Source of the DNA: Malachius bipustulatus
Taxonomy: Eukaryota; Arthropoda; Insecta; Coleoptera; Melyridae
Direction of reading: 5' to 3'
DNA length: 64,000 nucleotides
Assembly (NCBI GenBank): GCA_910589415.1
Contig: OU342631.1
Location: 3,844,001-3,908,000 of the forward strand
Shown one piece after another: positions 1 to 11,504 of this stretch (the stretch's first letter is position 1; each line of letters opens with the position of its first letter). Under the pieces are notes generated by a model, which was given only the letters and a program-made list of their open reading frames with translations, ran no database searches and was not told the DNA's origin. Position numbers and translations under genes: made by a program.

Positions 1-771
1 TCTCCGGATGATCCCCCGGTGTTAAAAGATCTTAATTTCACAATATCATCGAAAGAAAAGATAGGAATCGTTGGAAGAACAGGGGCTGGAAAATCCTCTC
101 TGATAAATGCAATTTTTCAATTGGCCGACATCGAAGGATCTATCATTATAGACAATTTTGATGCGACTAAAGTAAATCTAGATATTCTCAGATCGAAAAT
201 TTCTATTATTCCACAAGAACCGGTTATATTTTCTGGAACATTGAGATACAATCTTGATCCATTTGGACGTTACAGTGACACAGAAATTTGGAATGCTTTA
301 GAAGATGTTGAATTAAAAAAAACTGTTTCGCAACTGGAAAATAATTTAAATACTGAACTATCACCTGAAGGGTCAAATTTTAGTGTAGGTCAAAAACAGT
401 TGGTCTGTTTAGCTAGAGCAATATTGTGCAGAAACAAAATTTTGATCCTAGATGAAGCTACTGCCAATGTTGATCCACAAACGGATACTCTGATTCAAAA
501 CACTATTAGGCAGAATTTTGCAGACTGCACAGTTTTGACGATAGCTCATAGACTGAACACCATAATGGACTCTGACAAAGTTTTAGTAATGAATGCCGGG
601 CAGATGAAAGAATTTGATCACCCTTACATTTTATTGAAACAGAAAGACAGTATTTTATCAGGAATGGTGCAACAAACATGTCAATCTATGGCAGATACAC
701 TGCTACAAATTGCTAAAATCAGTTATCATAAAAAATATGATTTTACTGTATTAAACAATATAGGTAACTAG
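1..771 (+). CDS. ABCC-family ABC transporter (MRP / lethal(2)03659-like), C-terminal end with NBD2; 5' partial
   Basis: The reading frame is open from the first base of the window, so this is the last part of a gene that begins upstream. It encodes a complete second nucleotide-binding domain. Walker A (GRTGAGKSS) is at codons 25-33, a degenerate signature SVGQ at 128-131, Walker B with LDEATANVD around codon 151, and the H-loop His at codon 183 (IAHRL). ABCC proteins are full-length membrane exporters that use ATP to move conjugated organic anions and xenobiotics. In insects several act in insecticide metabolism or as receptors for Bt toxins; that is family knowledge, not shown here. About 60 residues follow the H-loop region with no recognised motif. 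The frame stops at TAG 769-771. A second ABCC gene lies 46 kb downstream on the same strand, suggesting a dispersed tandem pair. The family call is firm; orthology to a particular MRP is not. Confidence 0.93.
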   Translation, partial: SPDDPPVLKDLNFTISSKEKIGIVGRTGAGKSSLINAIFQLADIEGSIIIDNFDATKVNLDILRSKISIIPQEPVIFSGTLRYNLDPFGRYSDTEIWNALEDVELKKTVSQLENNLNTELSPEGSNFSVGQKQLVCLARAILCRNKILILDEATANVDPQTDTLIQNTIRQNFADCTVLTIAHRLNTIMDSDKVLVMNAGQMKEFDHPYILLKQKDSILSGMVQQTCQSMADTLLQIAKISYHKKYDFTVLNNIGN

Positions 772-801
772 ATCAACTAATTTAAATAATACTATTATAG
801 T

Positions 802-807
802 AATAAA
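802..807 (+). terminator. candidate polyadenylation signal of the upstream ABCC gene
   Basis: AATAAA occurs 31 bases after the stop codon of the ABCC 3' end. It is the first such hexamer after the gene, but in DNA this AT-rich chance hits are common. Confidence 0.45.
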
Positions 808-1131
808 GTTAGGTATAAGAAAATACATAGTTTTTTATCATAACAAAAAAACGACAAAAAGGGTTTAAAATAATATTCATACTCCTCCCATCACTCCTAG
901 GAATTGAAATTCACAATTTTTGAATAAGCGTTATTCATAAATTTAAAAAGGCTTCTGAAAGTTTTTAACATTTACAACAAATGTATAAACTTTTTAAATA
1001 TTTTTACGTTTATGACAACTGAAAGAGTACCATGACGTAGCTTTTATGATTTACGAATCTACAAGTAACACTTTGGAAGACCTTCGAAATTATACAAGGT
1101 ATGTATTGTGAAAAACTAGGTAGAGCTTGTG
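808..1131. other. AT-rich 3' flank, no gene seen
   Basis: Nothing recognisable lies between the ABCC 3' end and the Penelope-like element. Confidence 0.5.
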
Positions 1132-1284
1132 TATGCTTTCACGACCGGCTTCCATTGAAATCGTAATTGATTCCGGGGTGTTGTTCTGTGGTCTATGGAG
1201 ATTTGCTCCGAACATTTCGTCTACAGCTGTGGTAGACATCGTCAGCGGTTACGTGGGAGCAAGCGATGTTTCCATTGCTCGTGT

Positions 1285-1297
1285 TCACTGATAACGG
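1285..1297. repeat. 13-bp target-site duplication, left copy (right copy 2007-2019)
   Basis: tcactgataacgg occurs on both sides of the LINE fragment. The bases just outside differ (T versus A before, T versus A after), so the duplication is exactly 13 bp. Confidence 0.8.
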
Positions 1298-2006
1298 TCC
1301 CCAACCTAGTTGTCGTGTCGTGACTAAAGATCTGCACTAGGGGCAACGGCGCCTGAGAATATCCGAATGTGGGCTCTCCGTCAAACCGTATATCACTCTG
1401 TGTCGTGGGCATGTCTCGCGCACAGAGAGTGGGGGTCTTGACTTAACCGTCCGGACTGCGTCCCGAAAAACTCAAGGTTTTGCGCGCGCCGAAGAGATGC
1501 ATGATTATGGGTGTGGGTAGCTCAGTCTTAGCGGAAAACATAACCTCGTGGCATCGGGCGCACCCAGCTGTATTGAGCCTTACTCCTCGCATACGGGCTC
1601 TGCGGGGATTGGACCAACCTTTCCCAGCCACTCCTGGGATATCCAGGGAGTGTGCAAAACAAATATGCTCTGACGAGGAGAGCCAAAATCTCGATCTTCA
1701 GACAACTGATGAAGAAGCTGTGGAGATCGTTCTAATCCGATTTCAAGAAACAGCTCGATTCCGCTGGACCAGGAGGAGAAACAAATCTCCCCTGAGAAAA
1801 AAATAAGACGAATAACCAGATTACAAACCTTCGGGAGAGACTTTCTCACACCGGAGAATCTGGATACATTCGCAAAAGTCAAGATGGTCAGCTTCCTTAA
1901 AGAGGCTATGGGGTTAATGTAGTGCGAATAGATGTGACCCACAATAATAGACCTTCGGTCGCAGTGAAGGTGTCACAATAGCCCACTCACTATGAATCTA
2001 ATCTAA
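1298..2006 (+). mobile_element. 5'-truncated LINE/non-LTR fragment inserted in the PLE 3' tail
   Basis: A 709-bp segment, richer in GC than its surroundings, is bounded by identical 13-bp direct repeats, tcactgataacgg, at 1285-1297 and 2007-2019. Removing it rejoins the Penelope 3' tail in a form that matches the other Penelope copy near 51.66 kb. It ends in a short tandem tail (aatctaatctaa). Target duplication plus a simple-repeat 3' tail is the mark of target-primed reverse transcription by a LINE in + orientation. A 108-codon open stretch at 1480-1806 matches nothing I recognise and may be tail sequence rather than protein. Confidence 0.65.
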
Positions 2007-2239
2007 TCACTGATAACGGACTGGATGGCTGGAAGAGAGCTCCTATTTATAGGATGATGGTCTGGTGACGTCATACCCCCTCCACTAGCTATCTCTACCA
2101 TAGCAGCTGCTGGTCTCTTCGATTATGTCATAGATTCCTGAGTCAGGCGATGACTCATTTGAGTCTGACGTAACGTTGGATACTAAATCCTCCGAAGTTT
2201 CATTTCTTCCTCCTGTCTGTTGAAATTGTTTGTACTCCG

Positions 2240-3540
2240 CGATAGCTGAATTGTCGGTCTAGTCCAGGCGGAAGTTTCTCTTGTGTTCGGTCACGAGGAT
2301 GTTGACAGTGCGTTTGGTGGTTCCGATGTATACAGCATCACAGGAGCAAGGTATTCTATAAACGTCCGCGGAAGAAAGTGGATTAATTGGATCTTTATCT
2401 GAACGGTGAACAATGCGAAATTGTTGTGTACCTAAGTTTAAAGATGGTTTTGACGTGCACTGTCGATCGGTGACGCTCTCCTGATTTCTTGAGAGGTGTA
2501 GCCATTTGCCTGCAGACCATGGTCTAGGTGGGCGAGCTCTTCTTTTAGGCTTTGGGTCTGTCAAATTAGAGATGCACGTTTCACCAAGGTTTTTATTACT
2601 GCTCGTTTTGGGCGCAGGGGTGATGGTTGGAGTTCGTGTGTAAATACTGATCTGTGTGTGTTGATTTTCGTTTAACTCTGTGCCCCAGGGTACCATTCTC
2701 AATCCTGTAAACGAGGACATCAAGAAATAGTAGTTTTCCATCATTTTCTGTTTCTATCATGAATTGAATGCGGCGGTGAATACTGTTGATATGATGAAGA
2801 AATTCTTCCAGGGCCTTCTCTCCATGTTGCCCGAATATGACGAAGTTATCATCTACGTAGAGGTACCAACAAGACTTCTTCCATGTAGAAGAAGTTGGCA
2901 ACCACAGAACTAAGTAGGCTGCCCTTAGCAACTCCATCCACTTGTTCATAGAAGTCACCATTCCACTAGAAATAGGTTGTGGTGAGTACATGGTGGAAGA
3001 AAGAGGTGATGTCTCTAGGAAATATGCCCTGAATGTGTTGAAGGATCTCGTCGATAGGCAACATGGCGAAGAGGAAAACGACATCAAAACTAACAAGAAT
3101 TTCAATGGAATTAATGGTAAAAGATTCAAGTTTTTCCATGAAGTGGCCGGAGTCTCTAATGTGGGATTATGTAGTTCCGACGTGTGGCTGCAACAGGTTG
3201 CTTAGATATTTTGGTCAGAGAATATGTCGGGAAACCAAAGGCACTGACAATGGGGCGAAGAGGCACGTTAGGTTTGTATGTTTTTGGTAGTCCTTAAAAC
3301 ATAAACAAATAGCCTGCCGTTTGTTTGTCTTGATCGAGAATGATGGAAGTTTTAAACAGTTGGTTAGTCTTTTGGAGGATGTAATTCGTAGGATCTCTAG
3401 AAAGTTGTTTTTTATGTTTGAAGATTTTAGTTAGGTACCTATGTTTTTGATTTTTCACTCGTAATATCGGACATTCAATAGAGTTGGTGATGTTACTTTT
3501 TGGCGGCTTGGCTCACTGTAAAATTCTTGAGCATTCGTGA
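2240..3540 (-). pseudogene. Penelope-type reverse transcriptase / GIY-YIG endonuclease, frameshifted
   Basis: This is the coding core of the PLE. It can be followed only by changing frame at least twice: an open piece ends near 2596, and the catalytic YVDD piece lies around 2860-2880 (minus). The RT would copy RNA primed at a nick made by the GIY-YIG domain. The catalytic YVDD and the GIY-YIG CxC...Y-I-G-T pattern are still readable. The 3' end of the frame passes through a segment like RLDQTDNSAIAE, the usual end of the endonuclease, before dissolving into the 3' tail. Confidence 0.8.
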
Positions 3541-3660
3541 CTAATCTGCTCAGCAGTGTCTTGTGGTAGCTGCCTTATACCGGATTCAATATTCGGAGCA
3601 AATCTCCATATACCACGGCACAACAGCTCGAAATCAATAATTACGATTTCAAAGTAGGTA

Positions 3661-4585
3661 TAGAGCTAGATCTGCTCGCCACAGATTTCTTAGTAAAAAA
3701 TATTAGAACTTTCCTTTCTCATTTTTGCCTATAAGCTTCCGTTTTCAAGATACAATGTGTTTAAGTTAAAATTCAAAATATTGTATAATTCCATCTCCAA
3801 ATGTTTTACTCGATTTAAAGCGATCTATTACAACATGACAATAATAATTATTGTAATAAGTTCATAAATATGCCTAAAGTGAGAAAATAAAATTTATTTA
3901 CTTATTTTAATTTTGTCTGTGTATTATTTAATATTTAATTATGCAACAAGTAGTACAAAAAGTGGTACTTTTTTCACGACTGGGAAATTTGACCACACGA
4001 GTCGCAGGCAAGTGAATCAATCCCAGAAGGGTAAAAAAGGCACTTTATGCATATGTTGCATACAAAATTTTATCTACGAATGACTTATTAGAATATAGCG
4101 AAAAGTTATTATTAAAAAAAACATTTTTAATATATTCATATAAGCTATTATACGCCTTTTTAATAACGTCAGTTCATAAAGATGACATATTGCTTAATAT
4201 GCACTTTTTTTAGATTTTTGAGGCAACAGATTTTGTGCAGCCACATTTGATTGAAAAATAATTTCTTCTGGTGTCGAAGATATTTCATTCATTGAATCAT
4301 CTGCAATAGTCTCCATTTTAGGTAACTAAACGACACAAAACACAAAATAATAATAGTACGTAGATCTGCCGCTCTACGAATTACTATGACGAAGAACTAT
4401 GACGTTTCTCTCTCTAGTATAATAGGTGCATGGTGTCAACAAGCTTTAGGAGCAATCGGCGTTGGCATAATGTAGCTCAGCGTTCAGCGTCTCGTGGAAA
4501 ATTCAGTGCACTTGCGACGCCCCGATCGGGCGATCAGACAGGGTGTCCCTTCAAAATTCGAAAAATCCGGTTCTTGTAATACCAT
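3661..4585. other. AT-rich intergenic DNA, no gene seen
   Basis: I see only AT-rich sequence and short chance frames. A more GC-rich patch around 4430-4540 has no recognisable content. Confidence 0.45.
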
Positions 4586-4589
4586 TTCA

Positions 4590-5595
4590 GGTCGCAGTTT
4601 TCAATCTAGGAGACTGAAATTTTTGTGGAAGTAAGATATCCACAAGGAGTGGTCTGGTATTATTATACTTGAGCAAAATCGGTCGAGCCGTTTTAAAATG
4701 GCGGCCATTTGAATTTTCGGAAAATTGGCTATTTTTTGAACCCCTGTATGAGCAAGATGTAAAAAAACTTTGAAACAAAATCAACAGGATTGGAAGAAAA
4801 CTACTTGAAATTTGAGTTAATGCAATAAAATTTGCAATTGAAAATATTTTTATTATTAAGCCAGTGGCGTGGGTAGGAAAAGGATAAACATGGCTAAATT
4901 TCTATAACCGTTCATGAACATATTTTTGAAGGGATTGGACTGAAATAAAATTTTACGGTAGACAACTTTACTAATAACATTTAATCTGTGAAAATTTCAA
5001 GAAGCAAATAAGAAAAATTACGGAGATTTAAATTTTTTTACATGATGTTTATTTCCCATAAATTCTTAAAACTCTCTTACTTGAACTCTCTTACTTTCAA
5101 GATTAGTGAACGAAATTTTTTACTCTTTTGAAACTTTGGGATGGACGTTTGATTTTCGTTAAAAATTTTCCTAAAGTCGCGTTACTTCAAATTTCCAAAA
5201 AAAAAAACGTCCATAGGGCACTGTTTTTGGTCGCAGTTTTAAATCTAGGGGACTGAAATTTTTGTGGGAGTAACATATTTACAAGGAGTGGTCTTGTGTT
5301 GCATTCGAGCAAAATCGATCCAGGCGTTTCAAAATGGCGGCGTTTTAAATTTTCGGAAAAATTGCTATTTTTTGAACCCCTATAAAAGTAAGATAGGAAA
5401 CAAATTTTAAACAAAATTATCAAGATTGGAAGAAAATTATTTGAAATTTAATTCAATGCAATAATATTTGCATTATTTCTATTAAGAACACAGTGGCATG
5501 GGTAGAAAAAGGGTAAAAATGGCTAAATTTCTATAACCGTTTGTGAGCATATTTTTGAAGAAATTGAACTGAAATTTTCAAAGTTGACAACTATA
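4590..5595. repeat. dispersed repeat, two direct copies (about 4590-4980 and 5230-5595)
   Basis: Both copies open with ggtcgcagtttt and run in parallel through blocks such as ggagtggtct, ttttcgga, ctattttttgaacccct, agtggc[ag]tgggtag and atggctaaatttctataacc. The second starts about 640 bp after the first. Partial copies recur inverted at about 6110-6245 and direct at about 11505-11650, so this is a dispersed family. No coding function is visible. Confidence 0.8.
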
Positions 5596-6109
5596 TCGAT
5601 TTTTCAAAGTCCCCTGTAACTTTTTTCTAATTTAAAGGTAGTGTAAAAAAGTGAAGGTTTTTTGTGAACCGCAAGAAGGTTTTTTAACTTTATGCACTCT
5701 TCATAATACTCATACATTTTATGAACTAAGAAACGTGAAAAAAAGTGTATTTTATGAATCAGTCATCGTAGATTATTTACTACTTTCAATTGTCTTTTGT
5801 TGAACTGTCATTTTTCAGACATATGGAACCACTGTTGGTTTGCACTACAAATATCCTTGCGATTTCACTAGAAATACATGCTAAACAGGCATGAAAATAG
5901 AACACGTTCTAATTTCGCGCATGTCCTTGCGCATGCTGCTTTTTCCTAGAAATGCATGGTGTGAATACAGAAATGAATTTGCATTTTGATGCTGCAACTA
6001 ACATACCGCATCGAAATGCACAATGTGGAAATGAAACCCTGCTTTAGCAATTTTGCCACTTTTCCTGGTTTGCCACTGCGGCTAACGTTTCTAAGTTTTG
6101 TTCTATCAC

Positions 6110-6245
6110 GCATATGCAGGGGTTAAAAATATTGATTTTTACGAAAATTCAAATGACGGTCATTTTGAAACGCCTCGACCTATTTTTCTCAAATGAATAT
6201 CAGACCACTCCTTTTGGAAGTCTTGCTCCCACAAAATTTATTCCA
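6110..6245 (-). repeat. inverted partial copy of the 4.6-5.6 kb repeat
   Basis: Read on the minus strand it repeats the start of the 4.59 kb unit: the ggagtggtctgatatt block, then cgtttcaaaatg and the ttttcg block. It is truncated on both sides. Confidence 0.65.
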
Positions 6246-6445
6246 AAACACATTTATATACACTCAAGCGCAAAAAAAGGGCCACGTAGTATTTTTTGAA
6301 AATCGAGTACCTACCCATATTTTTTTAGATATTTTGGTTTCATGTTACACTTTTGATTTTTTATTGATAAAAACCTTCCTCCTGAACGTTTCAAGAAAAA
6401 ATATATGATACTTTTTCTCGTTTTAATAAACAATAACATCACTTA

Positions 6446-6684
6446 GAGCCAGTTGCACAAACGTAAATTAACAATCTGTCAGATAATTACTGATTTTAAA
6501 TTGCAAATTTTCAAAATATGGCGAATTTATTTATTGATCTTTCATTTTTTAACGGTAATTAAGTCTTCTAAGAGGAAGTAGAATTTTCAGCAATATCAGA
6601 CCAATATTTTGATAACACGGGTCATTTTAAAATCAGTAATTAATTATCTGACAGATTGTTAATTTACGTTTGTGCAACCGGACC
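6446..6684. mobile_element. MITE, about 239 bp, TIR gagccagttgcac, TTA target duplication
   Basis: The ends are inverted repeats of about 55 bp (gagccagttgcac... against ...gtgcaaccggacc). The TIRs share the block caaacgtaaattaacaatc and continue through tctgtcagataatta and actgatttta. TTA lies directly outside each end (6443-6445 and 6685-6687). A 3-bp TTA duplication would suit a PIF/Harbinger-type parent; that is inference. There is no coding capacity. Confidence 0.75.
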
Positions 6685-6687
6685 TTA

Positions 6688-7990
6688 GAATCATAATTGT
6701 CACTTAACTATAGGCTGTCTCAGTAACAAGAAGCTACCTAGCAACGGAAAAATTGCAAACAAATGCATAACACAGGCACTCTTTGCTAATTGAATGAATG
6801 AATAATGAGACGTGAAATGATTGAATTTCAATTTTCTAGAACATCTACACAATCAAAAGTGTAGATGTTTTAAAAGCCTAAATATTCCTAAATAAAAGCA
6901 ACAATTTTCTATTCCAAAAATTTTCATAAAAAAAGATTGAAAAAATAAGTATAAAAATATAAAGCGGTTCAGGTTTTTTTGCACCTGAGTGTATTTAACA
7001 ATTATCTGTTGTGCCTAATTTATTTTCCCAATAATAACTATGTAGGTTCCTTAATATTGTTTATGCTAAGTTGAGGCGAGACTGAATAACTCGAGACCGA
7101 GACTGCCTAATACTTACTGGTCCCGTCTCGAAGCAACAGCCATGAAAAGACTAAACTGTTTACTTCTGCTAATTGGGTCAGCAAAGTCAATAACTTGTTA
7201 CCAATTTCCACGTCATGCTTGCAAGTTAGTACTTTTTAATAATTTTTAAATACCGGCTCTTCAAATAATAATTGTGCTGAGTTGAATTATCTGCTAGCAG
7301 CAATGTTTTATAGCTATGAAATATTAATGTTAAAGTACTCCGGCATTTGTGACTACTTGACACTATATTAACATGAAACGATAATTTCATTAACAACCTC
7401 AACAATTTGTAAGTATGCAAAATGTTATAATTTAATGAAAATTTTAATTAAAAAAGAAAATGAGGAATTTCAGAATCATCTTACCTCAACTAACTACGCC
7501 TAAGGTGATAGAAACCTGTGCAACAACCTAACAGGTAAGTACTTGTGAAAAGAACTTCTTCCATTTTTCAGCCAAAACGTGATCAGCTCTTTAAAAAACA
7601 ATATGCTTCATATTCAATATGAATACCATCACCATATACCATCACCATCACAAGCTTCACCATCACAAGAGCAGGTCAAGGAAGTTATAGGAAATCACGA
7701 ATATCCTCAGCAGGCCTATCATTTTTGCGATATTTTTCACGGACACGATTGCGAGCGATAGTAAGCCAGTCCTTAACAAAAGGTAGGAAGTGGCATCTGC
7801 ATTAATTCCTGACTCCCATGTCCCGGTTATTTTCATTTACCTTTGCCAAAATGGCGCAGTCGCCATGATAATAATCGTGGTTATTCCGCAACCCGCCTCA
7901 ACTTTCGTTTTTCTTATGACCACCATGTTGGATTTTTCCCTTTTTGAACGCAATTTATTTTTCTGATTACTAAGAATGTATAGCACTACT
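6688..7990. other. intergenic DNA, no gene seen
   Basis: The stretch is AT-rich. A 60-codon open stretch near 7580-7760 is a run of CATCAC/CCATCA-type repeats and not a convincing gene. Confidence 0.4.
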
Positions 7991-8145
7991 GCTCGTATTC
8001 ATCAAACTTCAAAATATAACTCTGGGGTTATATTTTGAATTTTCTGACAGCTGATTGGACACCTTACGAACGCTACGAATTTTGAACCAATGACATATGT
8101 TCCAAAATATAACCCCAGGGGTTATATTTATTGATGAATACGGGC
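7991..8145. mobile_element. MITE, about 155 bp, TIR cgtattcatcaa
   Basis: The left end gctcgtattcatcaa pairs with the right end ttgatgaatacgggc. Inside them a second inverted block, aaaatataac..ggggttatatttt, faces its counterpart. No coding content. I could not define a target duplication. Confidence 0.65.
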
Positions 8146-8170
8146 CTACGAGTTATAATATTTCAAAAAA

Positions 8171-8311
8171 TCCGATATGGCGTCCATAAGAAGAAAATAT
8201 AACTATCAATTTTCACTTGAAAATTTTTGGATTCCTCGTTGAAAAGTGTCCTAATAATCAAAATGGCGAAAAATCGATAGTTGCCTTTTTTCTTATGGTC
8301 GTCATATTGAC
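8171..8311. repeat. short hairpin related to the 'atggcggccataag' foldback family
   Basis: The arm at 8171-8215 (ccgatatggcgtccataag...) pairs with 8268-8311 (...cttatggtcgtcatattg). The same motif appears at about 7907-7930. It resembles the inner arms of the foldback elements at 17.1, 45.1 and 47.0 kb. Confidence 0.5.
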
Positions 8312-9125
8312 AGCTGTCAAATTAACCGTTTCGGATTTACTTGCGAAAAACGAAATCCGCCATTTTCGGTTTTTGACCCATTGACCGATCGTAAATCTAA
8401 GACCGGTTATCGAATGCACCAAGTTTCCTTTTCCTTTTTATTATAGAGTTATTAAAAAAACTGCAAGATAAAGAAATGAAGCTATTTAATAATTGCACCC
8501 ATGATATGTTAAATATGTCAACATTTTGAAAAATGATGAGAAAATTCAAATTTTGTATTTAGTCATGACTCTTACGCCCCCTTGCGGTCATTTTAGAAAC
8601 TCAAAACTATTTTTCAGCGACTTTTTAGAGTCACTTTCCTTTGAAATTTGTTTTTGCCTGAGGATGTAGGTACGACGCTTAGTTTCTGAGATACTCCCGG
8701 TGACCATATTAATGACTCACTGCGTACTGGAGGTTAACGCAAGAAGCAAATTGGAAGAAAATGCTTTTCCCTCAATTTGAGGGATTGTCCAGATGCCCCT
8801 CAGTAATTTTCTTTCATATGGTAGATACTTTTTGAAATCGCTCGGCTCGGGTAAATCGGGGCAAATGGCCGTAGCCGCTCATCGCAACGCGCTAGGCCCC
8901 TGCTTGACAAGACGGATTTTGAGAAGGGGACTCGAACTATAATGTAAAAACCTACTTTTCATCCATTTGGGAGATACAAGGCATTTTTGTCACCATCTCC
9001 CTAACTATTCTGAGTGCAATAAAAACAGTGGTAGAGCACTATATGCCTTTACACGGAGCGACTTCCGATGAGAGAAGTTCCTAATCGTCAGAAATTTAGC
9101 AGACTCGAAGGAAATTTGAGATTGT
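8312..9125. other. no gene seen
   Basis: Scattered in-frame stops on both strands; no motif or repeat partner found in the window. Confidence 0.4.
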
Positions 9126-9129
9126 TTGG

Positions 9130-9582
9130 GGACTAAATTAAAAACCTAAATTAGAACAACGCCAATTTCGACTGAATTAGATGTATGTACTTCTGAGTGT
9201 TGAAGAAAGCGCAAGAACATCAACCAGAGAAATTACAGATAATGTTGGTTCGTCATAAGAAACTGTACAGAATATACTCAAAAAACGTAAATTTAAACCA
9301 TATGTCATAAAGTGCAAGCAATATAGCAAAATGACAGAGGTCCAAGACTGCAGTTTAGTAATAATTTCTATTTAATTATGGTGGCACAAGATCCCAAATT
9401 TTTTACAAAAATTATTTGGTAGGATGAATACACTTTTAGTAATAATGACATTTACAATAGAAATATTCCCCGTTATTGGAGTCAGGAATATCCCAGAATT
9501 GTTGTTGAAAGAAATTTTCAGCGGAGGTTTAGTGTCAATGTGTGGATTGATATTTTGAATAATCGATTAATTCGGTCTTTTT
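9130..9582 (+). pseudogene. mariner-like DDE transposase remnant, N-terminal to mid part
   Basis: In one main frame the sequence reads as a decayed transposase. A helix-turn-helix type stretch has SARTSTREITDNVGSS, then ETVQNILKKRKFKPY. Further on come FGRMNTLL (a decayed W-x-DE-x-F block), an N-x-H-x-YW-like stretch and a VN-x-WCG/I-like block. Stop codons and small indels interrupt it. The pattern matches a common group of insect DDE elements related to Tc1/mariner. The matching C-terminal piece of the same kind of protein is found separately at 16.2-16.4 kb. Confidence 0.55.
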
Positions 9583-9849
9583 TCCTTTTATCCTTTTATT
9601 CAATATCTCGCTAGCTATTCCTTTTAGGCATATGGTATTCCCAGCTTTTTGAAGAACAATTAAAAACCTAAAGTTGATGTAACTTCCGATTAAACAGGAA
9701 GTTATGTTGATCGAGCGTTTATCACAGAATATACATGATGATAAACTGCGCCACTTTTTTTCAAAAAGTTTTGTCACATCTTCAAAAATACCGGAGTTAT
9801 CGATAGGGGCGTTTTTATAATTCACCCTGTATTTAAATCATTTTTAAAG

Positions 9850-11400
9850 AAGAATTGCAAATCGAAATATCTTAAAATCTATTGAGTTTTGTATAGTGCA
9901 TTTTAGGGTTAATTTACTCCTTACCTCTTGTTTTATCAGATTACCAAAGGAATGCATACAGTTACCAATAACCCTGTATATACAACGTGTTTTTGCGGAA
10001 GAAAACTTGTAATCCGAAAGTTTGCTCCACTGCTGGAGATTGGAGATGGAGGACTGGAGAGTTTTTTGCATGAGTTTGGGATTTTTGTCTTTAATGTGAA
10101 TAAGGAGATCATCTGCATGCAGGCAACACCGAACCGGCGGCTTCTAACTATCGACCGAGTTGTTGATATCGATGAGGAACACCGTGGCGCTAATAGTGGA
10201 GCCCTGAGGGATGCCATTATCAAGAGTTCTGCTTTGAAATAGCGTGTTGTTGATTTTAACTCTGAAGATTCTATTTCTGCCGAAAATTATGTATGAAGGC
10301 TGATAAATTTCCTGATAGACCCCGCTTTTGTAGCTGTTCAAGAATAGGGTGAGTCCAGTTGTATGCTTTTTCTATATCAGAAAAGACCGCGATAAGGTCT
10401 TGTTGGTTGGCGAATTCCTCATGAACCTCAGACTCTATAGCTGTACAATGCAATCATTGGTAGATCGGTTCCGTCTAAAGCCGTTTTGTGCAGGATGCAG
10501 CAGGTTGAACTCCCCAAGGTGTCAGGAAAGTCGGCTGTTAATGATTTATTCAAGGAGCTTACACATTAATGTTAAAAACAATGCGACGATAAGAGTTGAT
10601 GGTTGAGATTGGTTTATTAACTTATGTTTATGCCAAATTTGATTATACAAATAAAGTAATGTTTTCTTTGCCTTAACAGATAAATGTTTAATACTATAAA
10701 GACTATAGTGAACATCATCGGGTCCAGCACATTTGTCTTTAGTAGAAGCGAGAGCCTCCCCGAATTCCTCGAGGGTCAGGGGTAAGTTAATCGGGTGATA
10801 AATGGTTACCAGTCTCGATATACGTTCTTGATAGCTCTTCGTTTGTTGTGTGTGTAAGGAAATCACTGTCAAAGTGGGAGTTTGACGAGTTCTCATAGAA
10901 GTAATCAGCAAAAGTTCCGGCAATCTCTGCTTCAGAAGTGATCAGCTGTGACTTATTTAACAATTTTATAGAGGTATGGGATTTGATGGCTCGCATCTCC
11001 CCGACATTGATTTCGGAGATGAGTGTGGTAGGGGAGAGAGATGAGACGAATTCCCTCCAGGTGTGTGTCTTGTTAACTGAGATTTATGTCTTTTGAACCG
11101 ATTGAAGACATTTTTGCTGTCGCGGAGTACTTTGGCGCATTCGTGATTCCATCAGGAGAGAATGGTGCGATTTGTGGGGAAGGGAAATTTACAGATATGA
11201 TTAGTAGCAGATTTAAGGATGATATCGGCTATATTCAGGTTGCTTGGAAAAGTCTGTGGCTGATGGAGCGAGCGTTCCAATGCCAAAAACTTCACATACA
11301 TACATACAGGTTGCTTGTGAGAGGTTTAACTAAGGTGGAGATTGGTGTCGATTTCGTCAGAATAATGTGGCCAGTGAGCTTGCTTTAGGTTCCATTTCGA
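9850..11400 (-). mobile_element. Jockey-like non-LTR retrotransposon remnant, RT region
   Basis: Several minus-strand frames in the right order make a broken LINE reverse transcriptase. From 5' to 3': a pre-RT region (10996-10787) with LITSEAEIAGTFADYFYENSS; then LTLEEFGEAL and KDKCAGPDDVHYS (the fingers block, about 10780-10690); LIAVFSDIEKAYNWT (catalytic motif A, about 10400); RVKINNTLF..GIPQGSTIS (about 10290-10180); and a thumb-side LQSSISNLQQWSKLSDYKFSSAKTRCI (about 10070-9970). Frameshifts separate the pieces and the YADD block is decayed. It is a dead copy without a clear 3' tail or target duplication. Confidence 0.75.
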
Positions 11401-11504
11401 GAGATGAATAGTGGGCTGGGTGTGTGCAATAAGGTCACACCCAATTTTGATAGGAAAATTATCACTGCCGTCTGCCGTAAAGGTAGTTCTCTTCACCACG
11501 ACTC

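Larger units (their letters stand above)
1132..3660 (-). mobile_element. Penelope-like element (PLE), degenerate, with RT and GIY-YIG parts
   Basis: Read on the minus strand, the order is that of a Penelope-like retroelement. An N-terminal segment (3540-3300) has SRIL then AKPPKSNIT. The reverse transcriptase (about 3300-2700) has PNVPLRPIVSA, a frame-broken FYEQ..VAKGS-like stretch, YVDD in WYLYVDDNFVIFG, and KLLFLDVLVYR..GTLGHRV. The GIY-YIG endonuclease (about 2390-2270) has VYRIPCSCDAVYIGTTKRTVN and EHKRN. The coding region has frameshifts and stops, so it is dead. A short terminal segment at about 1150-1240 (-) recurs in opposite orientation at about 3592-3655 (+), as expected of the complex termini of these elements. 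A LINE fragment has inserted at 1298-2006. A second copy of the family is at 50.6-51.7 kb. Confidence 0.85.

Noticed and set aside
1704..1760. CTGATGA ... GAAAC resembling a hammerhead ribozyme
   Set aside because: The bases between do not form a stem II and nothing pairs to make stems I and III; it lies in the LINE fragment, not the Penelope terminus.
1480..1806. 108-codon open frame in the GC-richer segment
   Set aside because: It lies inside the 709-bp LINE fragment, has no recognisable motif and a competing frame exists on the other strand.
9535..9825. 96-codon minus-strand frame
   Set aside because: It overlaps the decayed transposase end and a repeat that ends in caccctgta near 9826; no protein motif.
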